From NCBI GenBank assembly GCA_963822595.1, contig CAWGIG010000001.1, forward strand, positions 1,116,001-1,180,000: a DNA stretch of 64,000 nt, given 5' to 3'. The notes beneath the pieces were generated by a model that was not told where the DNA came from, searched no databases, and was given only the letters and a program-made list of their open reading frames with translations. Made by a program: the position numbers and the translations under genes. Below, in pieces: positions 16,488 through 23,942 of the stretch. This DNA comes from CAVRUH01 sp963822595 (GTDB lineage: Bacteria; Chlamydiota; Chlamydiia; Chlamydiales; Waddliaceae). Position 1 is the stretch's first letter. Each line of letters opens with the position of its first letter.

Positions 16488-17465
16488 ATGAGTATGTGGG
16501 GTAGATATGTGCCGGTAAGCGAAAGACGAGCCAAAGCATCCAAAAAGATGGAAAAACTAAAAAAACAAGGGAAAAAAGTTGAGCCGGTTTGTATCGAGGG
16601 ACGTACTATCACCAAGAAATTTTGGGGAAAAAAATGGTGCGACCATCTTGAAAACTTCGCCGATTATGACAATCGGCTTCCGAGGGGGAAAACTTATGTG
16701 CGAAATGGAAGTGTTTGCCACCTCAGTTTATCAAAGGGGAAGTGTGAAGCTATTGTCAGCGGCAGTGAATTGTATGAAGTGGTTATTCATATTGATCCCT
16801 TAGCTAAATCATTGTGGGAAGGGGTTAAAAATCAATGTAGAGGCAAAGTCGGCTCCCTTTTAGAGCTGTTGCAGGGAAAATTATCGGATCAAGTCATGCA
16901 TGTTGTTACCGACCCTGATACGGGACTGTTCCCTAAGCTAACAGAGTTTTCGTGTTCTTGCAGTTGTCCGGATTGGGCAGACATCTGCAAACATGTCGCT
17001 GCAGTTTTTTATGGCATAGGGAATCGTTTGGATGATAAACCAGAGCTTCTTTTTAAATTCCGCGGTGTTGACGCGAGTGAACTTATTAGTACTCAGTTGT
17101 CGCTGGAAACATCTTCAGCTGAAAATCAGCTGATTACAGATGATCTCGGGGCTCTCTTTGGGATTGAGTTAGATGAGGCAGAAAAGAAAGAGGCGCCGGT
17201 CAAAGAGAAAAAGAAAGTGAAAAAACAATCAACTAAACATAAAAATAAAGCTGTCGCCAAAAAAAAGGTAACCATCGATAATATCACTGGAGGTGAACTG
17301 CGTCAGCTTCGGGAGGAAAAAGTTCTTACTGTTTTGCAGTTTGCTGATTTACTAGGGGTTACCCCGGCGTCCATTTATCGCTGGGAAAAAAATCAGGGAC
17401 CTCTACATCTTCGAGGTCATTCAAAGGAGTCTCTTAAAAGAATTTTGAAGTGCAGTAATGCTTGA
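16488..17465 (+). CDS. SWIM zinc-finger protein with C-terminal XRE-type HTH
   Basis: The ATG at 16488 is preferred because AGGAG lies 9 bp upstream (325 residues). A SWIM finger CSCPDWADICKH (CxC...CxH) lies near residue 160, in the SWIM context found next to Snf2 ATPases. A lysine-rich linker follows. The C-end is a helix-turn-helix of Cro/XRE shape (LRQLREEKVLTVLQFADLLG then TPASIYRWEKN). The finger probably binds DNA or protein and guides the SNF2 ATPase. The HTH fusion suggests sequence-specific binding or self-regulation, which is inference. Confidence 0.88.
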   Translation: MSMWGRYVPVSERRAKASKKMEKLKKQGKKVEPVCIEGRTITKKFWGKKWCDHLENFADYDNRLPRGKTYVRNGSVCHLSLSKGKCEAIVSGSELYEVVIHIDPLAKSLWEGVKNQCRGKVGSLLELLQGKLSDQVMHVVTDPDTGLFPKLTEFSCSCSCPDWADICKHVAAVFYGIGNRLDDKPELLFKFRGVDASELISTQLSLETSSAENQLITDDLGALFGIELDEAEKKEAPVKEKKKVKKQSTKHKNKAVAKKKVTIDNITGGELRQLREEKVLTVLQFADLLGVTPASIYRWEKNQGPLHLRGHSKESLKRILKCSNA

Positions 17466-17501
17466 TCAAATAATTTATCTTGTTTTTATTCAGTTGCCAA
17501 A

Positions 17502-17525
17502 TAACTGTTAATGCATTATCAGTTT
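17502..17525 (+). promoter_or_regulatory. Palindrome upstream of F-box/vWA copy 2
   Basis: TAACTGTTAATG / CATTATCAGTTT matches the block at 11070-11093. The downstream A/T-rich leader and ribosome binding site AAAGGAGAT are also conserved between the two copies. This shows that the duplicated unit included its control region. Confidence 0.5.
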
Positions 17526-17551
17526 TTGCATTAAATAAAGGAGATCCCCCC

Positions 17552-18418
17552 ATGAGTTGCGTATGTATACCTTGTTATGCTGGAAATAAGCATAGCACGC
17601 CCCCTATGTTTGTAAGGACAACTCGCGCTGCAGAACTTGAAAGAAATGTGTGGGGACTTATTTTTCAGAATCTTGATTTCCTTGAGCAAATGGTTGCTTC
17701 TGCTGTTTGTAAAAGATGGAGGCATATCATTAGCAAGCCTCTGTTAATGCGTTCAATTTACAGAATGGGGTCTTTCAAATGTTTCGTGGATTTTCATAGG
17801 GATTTTTTAAATTCACGGCATATCCTTTTAATGGATTCTACAAGTTCTATGATAAGTAATAATTCCGTGAGGAAAGCATCGGTTATTGCAAGTAAATTAT
17901 TGAATTTTCTCGAGCCCGTAATAACAGCTCGAGGAATTTTTATTGGGGGGCTTAGGGATGAAATTAAAATTCTGCACATGAAATCCGCTTCCTTGGCAAT
18001 TTCATATATTAATAGCTTGTCCCTAGATGACGGGGCGCTTTGGAATTTTGGGATTATTTCTGAATCCGTTTTTAAAAAAATATCAACTTTTAAATCGAAA
18101 TTAAACACTCACATTCATGTCATTTCAGATATGGAATTATCTAATGCAAAATCTATTATTCATTCTTCTATAGCGGGAGTTTCCCAAAAAGTTACTTTTC
18201 ATTTCCATAATGTCCATTTCGTGGAACCTATGAGATTTATATCTGATATCACCTATGATTTTGAGTTACGAAAGGATGAACTTGTTTGTGGTTGTAAAAA
18301 GAGAAAACTGAAGGACCAACTTGAAGTCAATATATATCCTTTAGTGAAAGAATCCCCTACAGCTGAAGAAACCATGTTCAATTTTCACATCGTTCCTAAA
18401 AACGGAGTTCTCTTATGA
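17552..18418 (+). CDS. F-box / von Willebrand A domain protein, copy 2 (altered metal site)
   Basis: The frame is open to 17480, but the ATG at 17552 has AAAGGAGAT upstream and gives the family N-end MSCVCIPCYAGNK with Cys3, Cys5 and Cys8 (288 residues). The F-box lies at ~25-62 (ELERNVWGLIFQNLDFLEQM). In the vWA domain the metal motif reads LMDSTSSM, so the usual DxSxS has Thr in the middle, and the later GGLRD loop differs from the GSFGD of the paralogues. The tail has CGCKKRKLKDQLEVNIYP. The stop overlaps the start of copy 3 by 4 bp, so the two are coupled. Confidence 0.8.
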   Translation: MSCVCIPCYAGNKHSTPPMFVRTTRAAELERNVWGLIFQNLDFLEQMVASAVCKRWRHIISKPLLMRSIYRMGSFKCFVDFHRDFLNSRHILLMDSTSSMISNNSVRKASVIASKLLNFLEPVITARGIFIGGLRDEIKILHMKSASLAISYINSLSLDDGALWNFGIISESVFKKISTFKSKLNTHIHVISDMELSNAKSIIHSSIAGVSQKVTFHFHNVHFVEPMRFISDITYDFELRKDELVCGCKKRKLKDQLEVNIYPLVKESPTAEETMFNFHIVPKNGVLL

Positions 18419-19272
18419 GCTGTCTATGTATCCCTTGTAGTGCTCGGAATAATGTTAGCACGCCCAATATGGTTGTACGGACAACTCGCGCTGCCGACCT
18501 TGAAAGAAATGTTTGGGCGCTTGTTTTTCGGAACTTTGATTATCAGCAGCAAATGGTTGCTTCCGCTGTATGTAAAAGGTGGAGGCATATTCTTAGTAAG
18601 ACACTATTGACGAGTCCGAATTACAAAATAGGGTCATTCAAATGTTTTAAATCTTTCTATAAGGATTTTTTAAAATCAAGACACATCATTTTATTCGATG
18701 CTTCGGGTTCTATGCAATTTGAAAGTCGTATAGTGAAAGCTTCCCTTATTGCAAGTAAATTATTGGATTTTATCGAACCTGTAATTAGATCGCGAGGAAT
18801 TTTTATTGGAAGTTTTGGTGATAGTAGTTCAGTCCAGCATGTGAAAACAAGACCTGAGGTAATTGCATATATTCATGATATATCAATACATCATATTGGA
18901 TCAGATTTTAATCATGTTTCACGATTAGTTTATGAGAAGTTGTCTATTTTAAAAGCCAAATTAAATACACATGTGCATGTCATTTCAGACATGGGTTTAG
19001 ATAATGAAGAATCTATCATTAATTTTTCTTTATCTTCTATATATTCAAAAAAGGTTACTTTTCATTTCTATGATTTGCAATACGATCCTATGAAAATTTA
19101 TTCATTTATATCTAGATTGAGAACGGTGTATGAGTCTCGAAAGGATAATGTGGTTATAGCTAATAAAAGAAGAAAACTTAAGGATCAACTTGAAATCAAT
19201 GTATACCCATTATCGACAGAAGCCCCAACAACCGAGGTGTCTATGGACACGTTTCAGATTGTCCTTAAATGA
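18415..19272 (+). CDS. F-box / von Willebrand A domain protein, copy 3
   Basis: The 285-residue product has an intact N-end MSCLCIPCSARNN, F-box DLERNVWALVFRNFDYQQQM, vWA metal motif LFDASGSM, GIFIGSFGD, HVHVISDMG and tail NKRRKLKDQLEINVYP. It is the closest relative of copy 1 (11144-11974), and like it faces an F-box companion 12 bp beyond its stop. Copies 1 and 3 therefore mark the two ends of a duplicated module. It is translationally coupled to copy 2. Confidence 0.82.
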   Translation: MSCLCIPCSARNNVSTPNMVVRTTRAADLERNVWALVFRNFDYQQQMVASAVCKRWRHILSKTLLTSPNYKIGSFKCFKSFYKDFLKSRHIILFDASGSMQFESRIVKASLIASKLLDFIEPVIRSRGIFIGSFGDSSSVQHVKTRPEVIAYIHDISIHHIGSDFNHVSRLVYEKLSILKAKLNTHVHVISDMGLDNEESIINFSLSSIYSKKVTFHFYDLQYDPMKIYSFISRLRTVYESRKDNVVIANKRRKLKDQLEINVYPLSTEAPTTEVSMDTFQIVLK

Positions 19273-19283
19273 TGAGAGTAAGT

Positions 19284-20372
19284 CTACTTTATATTGTGTT
19301 CAGTCATGATTTGTAGACAAATTTTCCATTTAGCTAAACTTTCTGGAAAAATACTGTCTTCCGCTTCCTCACATCCAGATAAGTTAATTATCTCAACATA
19401 AGAAGATTTTAGATTATCTCGAAAATCTAATAAACCATTTTGTGAAATCGATATCGATTGAGCTCCATATTGTAAGTCAATGTTAAGTCGGTCCAATTTT
19501 ATTTTGGATTCTTTTAACCATTTGCCAAGAATGGACAATTGCTCATCATCTTCTATTGAAATAAGCTGGGGAAGCGATATCAAATGCTGAGGTTGTAAAC
19601 ATGAAAATAACCCTTTGAAAAAAACCGTTGGAAGAGAAAAATATTCTATCGATGTTGGTGGAAAAATGTGCTTAATTTTGTGTCTTTTGAAAAGAGACTC
19701 AAAGAGGGGGTCAATTCTGGCTGGATCATGAGCTTTTAATAGACAATAATCCGCATTAATTAATGTTTCTATACAGTACGCGGATACGTACCAATTTGGA
19801 TCATGGAGCTCGCTTCTTTTTAGTAACGGAATTTTTTTTTCAAACTGATTTTTGAATGCGGCGATTGTTTTGGCATCATCAGCTCTATTGTGTATGAAAG
19901 ATAAGGAACTACCAAGGAGATATAAATGGATATAATCAGAAGACTCTCTAAATTTTTTCTCAGTTTCTGGACTATTGCGATGCCATTGTTTAATACAATC
20001 TTCAATATGATTCTGTATGAATTCTCTATACCACCCAAGACTTGCTATTAATTTTGCAATTTTGAGATTCGTTATATTCTTGGAGGATTCAGGAATGCTA
20101 TTTAGAAAATGACGCGTAACCTTTATTGCATCAATAAAGTAGACTTGCTCGATACGAAAATGTGGAAGAATTTTATTGAAGAACGGAATTGTTAAATTTC
20201 TTAGGTGTTCTTCTGTTCGCGATAGAGCATATCTTTGAAAAAATCGGTCCTTATTAATAAAATCTCTCCACTTTCTGCAAGTTAAAGTGGCATTCAATAA
20301 TGAATCTTGATCGAAAAATTCAAATATACCATAACTGGAATCAATATCAATTGTAGGAAATGGAGCGGACAT
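19284..20372 (-). CDS. F-box protein with helical/LRR-like tail, copy 2
   Basis: The 362-residue product is a paralogue of 11987-13066, collinear along its whole length: F-box SSYGIFEFFDQDSLLNATLT and CRKWRDFINKDRFFQRY, helical middle, and C-terminal LDRLNIDLQYGAQSIS / INLSGCEEAEDSIF. Divergence is spread along the protein and the frame is intact, so both copies seem to be kept by selection. It is convergent with copy 3 of the F-box/vWA family. Confidence 0.74.
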   Translation of the reverse strand: MSAPFPTIDIDSSYGIFEFFDQDSLLNATLTCRKWRDFINKDRFFQRYALSRTEEHLRNLTIPFFNKILPHFRIEQVYFIDAIKVTRHFLNSIPESSKNITNLKIAKLIASLGWYREFIQNHIEDCIKQWHRNSPETEKKFRESSDYIHLYLLGSSLSFIHNRADDAKTIAAFKNQFEKKIPLLKRSELHDPNWYVSAYCIETLINADYCLLKAHDPARIDPLFESLFKRHKIKHIFPPTSIEYFSLPTVFFKGLFSCLQPQHLISLPQLISIEDDEQLSILGKWLKESKIKLDRLNIDLQYGAQSISISQNGLLDFRDNLKSSYVEIINLSGCEEAEDSIFPESLAKWKICLQIMTEHNIK

Positions 20373-20601
20373 AATATTTCTTCTATTTTTTTATCTATAT
20401 AATCACAGGTACAGTATATTCAAGTTAATTTCAATGATAAATGGTGTTCACTCAAGAAACTAACAAGCGAGGATTTTATCAAGGGTATTTCCATTATTCT
20501 TAAGTCTTCGCGTGTCATTCGTGGTATATTAGGTGATTAGAAGATTGTCAAAAATCTTGAAATAGATTATCAAGTTTTTCATAAAATAACGGGGGTCTCC
20601 T

Positions 20602-21510
20602 ATGAATTGTTCATGTTTTCCGTGTAATGTACGAAATAGTGGGTGTACGCCTCCGATGACTGTAGCGACAACTCGCGTAACGGAACTTGAAAGAAATGTG
20701 TGGGGACTTATTTTTCGAGAACTTAATTTTCTAGATCAAAAGGCAGCTTCTGCTGTTTGTAAAAGATGGAGATATATCCTAAGCAAGACCTTATTGACGA
20801 ATCCAAATTACAAAATTGGTTCATTCAATTGTTTCAAAGACTTTTATAAGGATTTTTCAAATTCAAGGCACATCATTTTATTGGATGCTTCAGGTTCTAT
20901 GCATCATCAAAAAAGATTCGTGGAAGCATCACAAATTGCAAGTAAATTATTGGATTACCTCGAACCCGTTATCATCGAGAGAGGTATTTTTATTGGAAGT
21001 TTTGGTCAAAAAAATAAAATCGACTATGTGAAAACAAAAGCTCAAGTTATTTCTTATATTAATGACCTATCCATTTCTGGGACATTCCACAGTTTTAAGC
21101 GTGTTTCTGAAATGGTTTTTAAGAGGTTGTCAGGTTTAGAATTAAAAGTAAACACACATGTTCATGTCATTTCCGACATGGTTTTATCCAATGGGGAATC
21201 CATAATTAAATCTTCTCAATTATCAGAAGATTCCCAAAAAGTTACCTTTCATTTCTATAATGTACATTTCTTTAAGATGACTCGTTTTTTACCTGATCTG
21301 ACAGAAAAATATGAGGCGCAAAAGGATGAATTTGTTTGTGGGAACAAAAAGAGAAAGCTTCAGGATCAACTTGAATTCATTGTACATCCTTTTAAAGTAA
21401 CAGATCTTCCACCACCTAAGCCGGCAGCGCCCCAAATTAGAATAGGTAGTACTAAAAGACCTCATAAATTTAAAACCACACCCGTTAAATTTCACATCCC
21501 CCCTAAATAA
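20602..21510 (+). CDS. F-box / von Willebrand A domain protein, copy 4
   Basis: The 302-residue product is the most divergent of the four. The N-end is MNCSCFPCNVRNSGC, still with Cys3/5/8. The F-box is ELERNVWGLIFRELNFLDQK; the vWA metal motif is LLDASGSM; then GIFIGSFGQ, HVHVISDM and a basic NKKRKLQDQLE patch. The C-end has a 30-residue Pro/Lys-rich extension not present in the others. Its upstream sequence is related to that of copies 1 and 2 but the palindrome has decayed. A family B repeat follows the stop. Confidence 0.8.
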   Translation: MNCSCFPCNVRNSGCTPPMTVATTRVTELERNVWGLIFRELNFLDQKAASAVCKRWRYILSKTLLTNPNYKIGSFNCFKDFYKDFSNSRHIILLDASGSMHHQKRFVEASQIASKLLDYLEPVIIERGIFIGSFGQKNKIDYVKTKAQVISYINDLSISGTFHSFKRVSEMVFKRLSGLELKVNTHVHVISDMVLSNGESIIKSSQLSEDSQKVTFHFYNVHFFKMTRFLPDLTEKYEAQKDEFVCGNKKRKLQDQLEFIVHPFKVTDLPPPKPAAPQIRIGSTKRPHKFKTTPVKFHIPPK

Positions 21511-21514
21511 CAGA

Positions 21515-21599
21515 CTTAAACGCGGGGGCGGAGACACTTGACGAAAACAATCATCTTTTTCCTCCGCGTCCCCGTGTCTCCGCGTCCCCGCGTTTAATA
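21515..21599. repeat. Inverted repeat, family B copy 2
   Basis: CTTAAACGCGGGGG on the left pairs with CCCCGCGTTTAA on the right. The inner GGCGGAGACAC / GTGTCTCCGCG arms also pair. The left arm is shorter than in copy 1, so this is a degenerate member. It sits right behind F-box/vWA copy 4. Confidence 0.75.
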
Positions 21600-21694
21600 G
21601 TTAGTATAAAAGCACTATTGTAATTTGGCTTAAATGAGGCTTGCGTTTCAATGTTAGATTTGATACGTTAACTCGGCTAAAGGGGCTTATATTC

Positions 21695-22795
21695 ATGGAA
21701 TTTATTGACATCAAAAAACAATATCAACTTTACAAGACTTCTATAGATGCTGCCATTCATCAAGTTCTCGATCAAGGCTCATTTATTATGGGACCCCAAA
21801 TCAAAGAACTCGAAGAACAGCTTGCTAAATACATCGGCGTCAAACATTGTCTCACCGTTTCCAGCGGCACGGATAGTCTCATGATAGCTTTGATGGCCTT
21901 AGGTGTTGGATATGGCGATGAAGTCATTACAGTTCCCTATTCTTGGATTTCAACCGCTGAAGTCATTGCTTTAGTCGGGGCAAAGCCTGTATTCGTCGAT
22001 ATTGAACCGGATACTTATAACATCGATATAGGTTTGATTGAAAAAGCTATCACTCCGAAAACAAAAGCGATCATGCCGGTAAGTTTATTTGGCCAAATGC
22101 CCGACTATGATGCCATCAATAAAATTGCCGCAAAATATGACATCCCCGTCATTGAAGATGGCGCCCAAAGTTTTGGAGCCTCAAGGAATGGCAAAATGAG
22201 CTGTGGTGTTACTTTGATAGGCTCTACAAGTTTTTTTCCTGCAAAGCCCTTGGGGTGTTATGGCGACGGTGGGGCCATTTTTACAAATGATGATTCACTT
22301 GCTTCGCTCATGCGAGCCATCAGAACGCATGGCGGGGAAAAGCGGCACAATCATCCTTATTTGGGAATGAATGGACGTCTCGACACTCTTCAAGCGGCTG
22401 TGTTACTCGCCAAATTCCCCCATTTTCCAGGGGAAGTCAAAGCTCGGGAAAAAATCGGTGCGAGGTATTCAGAATCTTTAAAAGAGTGTTGTGTCGTTCC
22501 TAAAATAGAAGGGGGCAACACCCATGTTTATGCCCAATATACGATACGTGTTCCAAACAGGGACCAACTCGGTCTAGAATTGCAAAGCCAGGGCATTCCA
22601 ACAGCTGTATATTATCCAAAGTGTATTCATGAACAGCCGGTTTTTGACTATTTAGGATATGGTCCCGGGAGTTTCCCGCAATCTGAAAAGGCTTCCAGAG
22701 AAGTGATTAGCCTTCCGATGCATCCTTGGCTCACAGAAGAGGAGCAAGATCGAATTGTTGAAACTGTGAAAAATGGGATGATGGCCTGTGTCTAA
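21695..22795 (+). CDS. wbpE: DegT/DnrJ/EryC1 aminotransferase, WbpE-like
   Basis: The ATG at 21695 is used because homology starts at MEFIDIKKQYQLYK and AGGGG lies upstream (366 residues). It is a PLP sugar aminotransferase: SSGTDSLMIALMALGVGYGD, VIEDGAQSFGAS, and the PLP lysine in FFPAKPLGCYGDGGAIFTND. These segments closely follow WbpE/WlbC, which aminates UDP-3-keto-GlcNAcA at C3 on the way to UDP-2,3-diacetamido sugars. The adjacent oxidoreductase, which would make the 3-keto substrate, overlaps by 8 bp and supports that reading. The acetyltransferase (WbpD) is not nearby. Confidence 0.85.
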   Translation: MEFIDIKKQYQLYKTSIDAAIHQVLDQGSFIMGPQIKELEEQLAKYIGVKHCLTVSSGTDSLMIALMALGVGYGDEVITVPYSWISTAEVIALVGAKPVFVDIEPDTYNIDIGLIEKAITPKTKAIMPVSLFGQMPDYDAINKIAAKYDIPVIEDGAQSFGASRNGKMSCGVTLIGSTSFFPAKPLGCYGDGGAIFTNDDSLASLMRAIRTHGGEKRHNHPYLGMNGRLDTLQAAVLLAKFPHFPGEVKAREKIGARYSESLKECCVVPKIEGGNTHVYAQYTIRVPNRDQLGLELQSQGIPTAVYYPKCIHEQPVFDYLGYGPGSFPQSEKASREVISLPMHPWLTEEEQDRIVETVKNGMMACV

Positions 22796-23780
22796 AAATG
22801 TTGCCGTGATTGGAATAGGAAGATGGGGTAAAAATCTCGCTCGAAATTTTTTTCAGCTTGGCGCCTTGCACTCGATCTGCGACATGAATGAATCTCTATT
22901 GGATGAAGCGCAAAAGCTTTATCCGGATGTGAATCTTACCTCCAACTACCATTCGCTATTAGAAAATGCGGAAATAACAAGAATGGTTATTGCTGCACCA
23001 GCGATCCAACATTATAAACTTACAAAGGAAGCTTTGCTTGCCGGAAAGGATGTTTATGTTGAAAAGCCGTTTTGCATGGATAGCAGCGAAGGAGAAGAAT
23101 TAATCGACATTGCAGAGGAGCGACACTTGATATTGATGGTAGGTCATATTTTGCACTATCATCCTTGTGTACGAAAACTTCAGGAAATGGTCAGAAATGG
23201 AGCTATTGGAAAATTGCAGTATATCGTTTCTAACAGACTGAATCTTGGAAGCATTCGTCTGGAGGAAAATGCCCTTTGGAATTTTGCGCCTCATGATATT
23301 TCTTTGATACTTTCCTTATGCGAAAATAAGCTTCCTTTGGATGTTCAGTGTACCGGTTCTTCTTGTGTATCCAAGAATATCCCAGATATTTCGTTGACCA
23401 CGATGCTTTTCGAAAGTGAAGTAAGAGCTCATGTTTTTGTGAGTTGGTTGAATCCTTTCAAGGAGCAGAAAATTACTCTAGTGGGTACAAATGGGATGAT
23501 TGTTTTTGATGACACCCTTCCATGGAGTAATAAGTTGGTTTTTTATCCCGACTATCTACGATGGGTAAATGATACTTATCCTGTGACTAACAATGTTAAC
23601 CCTGTAAAGATTGAAGTTATCCAAGCAGAACCATTAAAAGAAGAATGTTTGCACTTTATAAAGTGCTGCAATTCGAGGTCGACACCTTTGACCGATGGCC
23701 AAGAAGGCTTGCGCGTCTTAAAAGTGTTACAGGCAGCTCAAGAGAGCTTGAATCAGAATGTGTGTGCAGAAACGAAATAA
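22788..23780 (+). CDS. Gfo/Idh/MocA oxidoreductase, WlbA/WbpB-like
   Basis: The 330-residue product starts with GTG at 22788. The N-terminal Rossmann motif is VIGIGRWGKNLARNF. EKPFCMDSSEGEELI supplies the EKP catalytic motif, and GHILHYHP leads into the C-terminal domain. The phrase NRLNLGSIRLEENALWNFAP followed by HDISLIL resembles sugar-nucleotide 3-dehydrogenases of the WlbA kind. Likely reaction: NAD-dependent 3-oxidation of a UDP-N-acetyl sugar acid, feeding the aminotransferase with which it is coupled. The stop codon lies inside the left arm of a family A repeat. Confidence 0.8.
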   Translation: MSKNVAVIGIGRWGKNLARNFFQLGALHSICDMNESLLDEAQKLYPDVNLTSNYHSLLENAEITRMVIAAPAIQHYKLTKEALLAGKDVYVEKPFCMDSSEGEELIDIAEERHLILMVGHILHYHPCVRKLQEMVRNGAIGKLQYIVSNRLNLGSIRLEENALWNFAPHDISLILSLCENKLPLDVQCTGSSCVSKNIPDISLTTMLFESEVRAHVFVSWLNPFKEQKITLVGTNGMIVFDDTLPWSNKLVFYPDYLRWVNDTYPVTNNVNPVKIEVIQAEPLKEECLHFIKCCNSRSTPLTDGQEGLRVLKVLQAAQESLNQNVCAETK

Positions 23781-23930
23781 CAGGATAAGCAGGATCGCAA
23801 GCGGCAGGATAAAAAAAGGATAAAAAAAGATAAGAAAGAAAAAAGAATTATTTTTTTAAATCTCTTTTTTTCTTATCCTTTTTTTTTATCCTGCCGCTTG
23901 CGATCCTGCCTATCCTGTTATTCCGTTTCT
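23768..23930. repeat. Long inverted repeat, family A copy 2
   Basis: Copy-specific outer arms AGAAACGAAATAACAGG and CCTGTTATTCCGTTTCT pair with one mismatch. The conserved AGGATAAGCAGGATCGCAAG core follows. The left arm contains the last codons and stop of the preceding gene. It lies between two convergent genes and could serve as a bidirectional terminator. Confidence 0.9.
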
Positions 23931-23942
23931 ATACATCCGATT

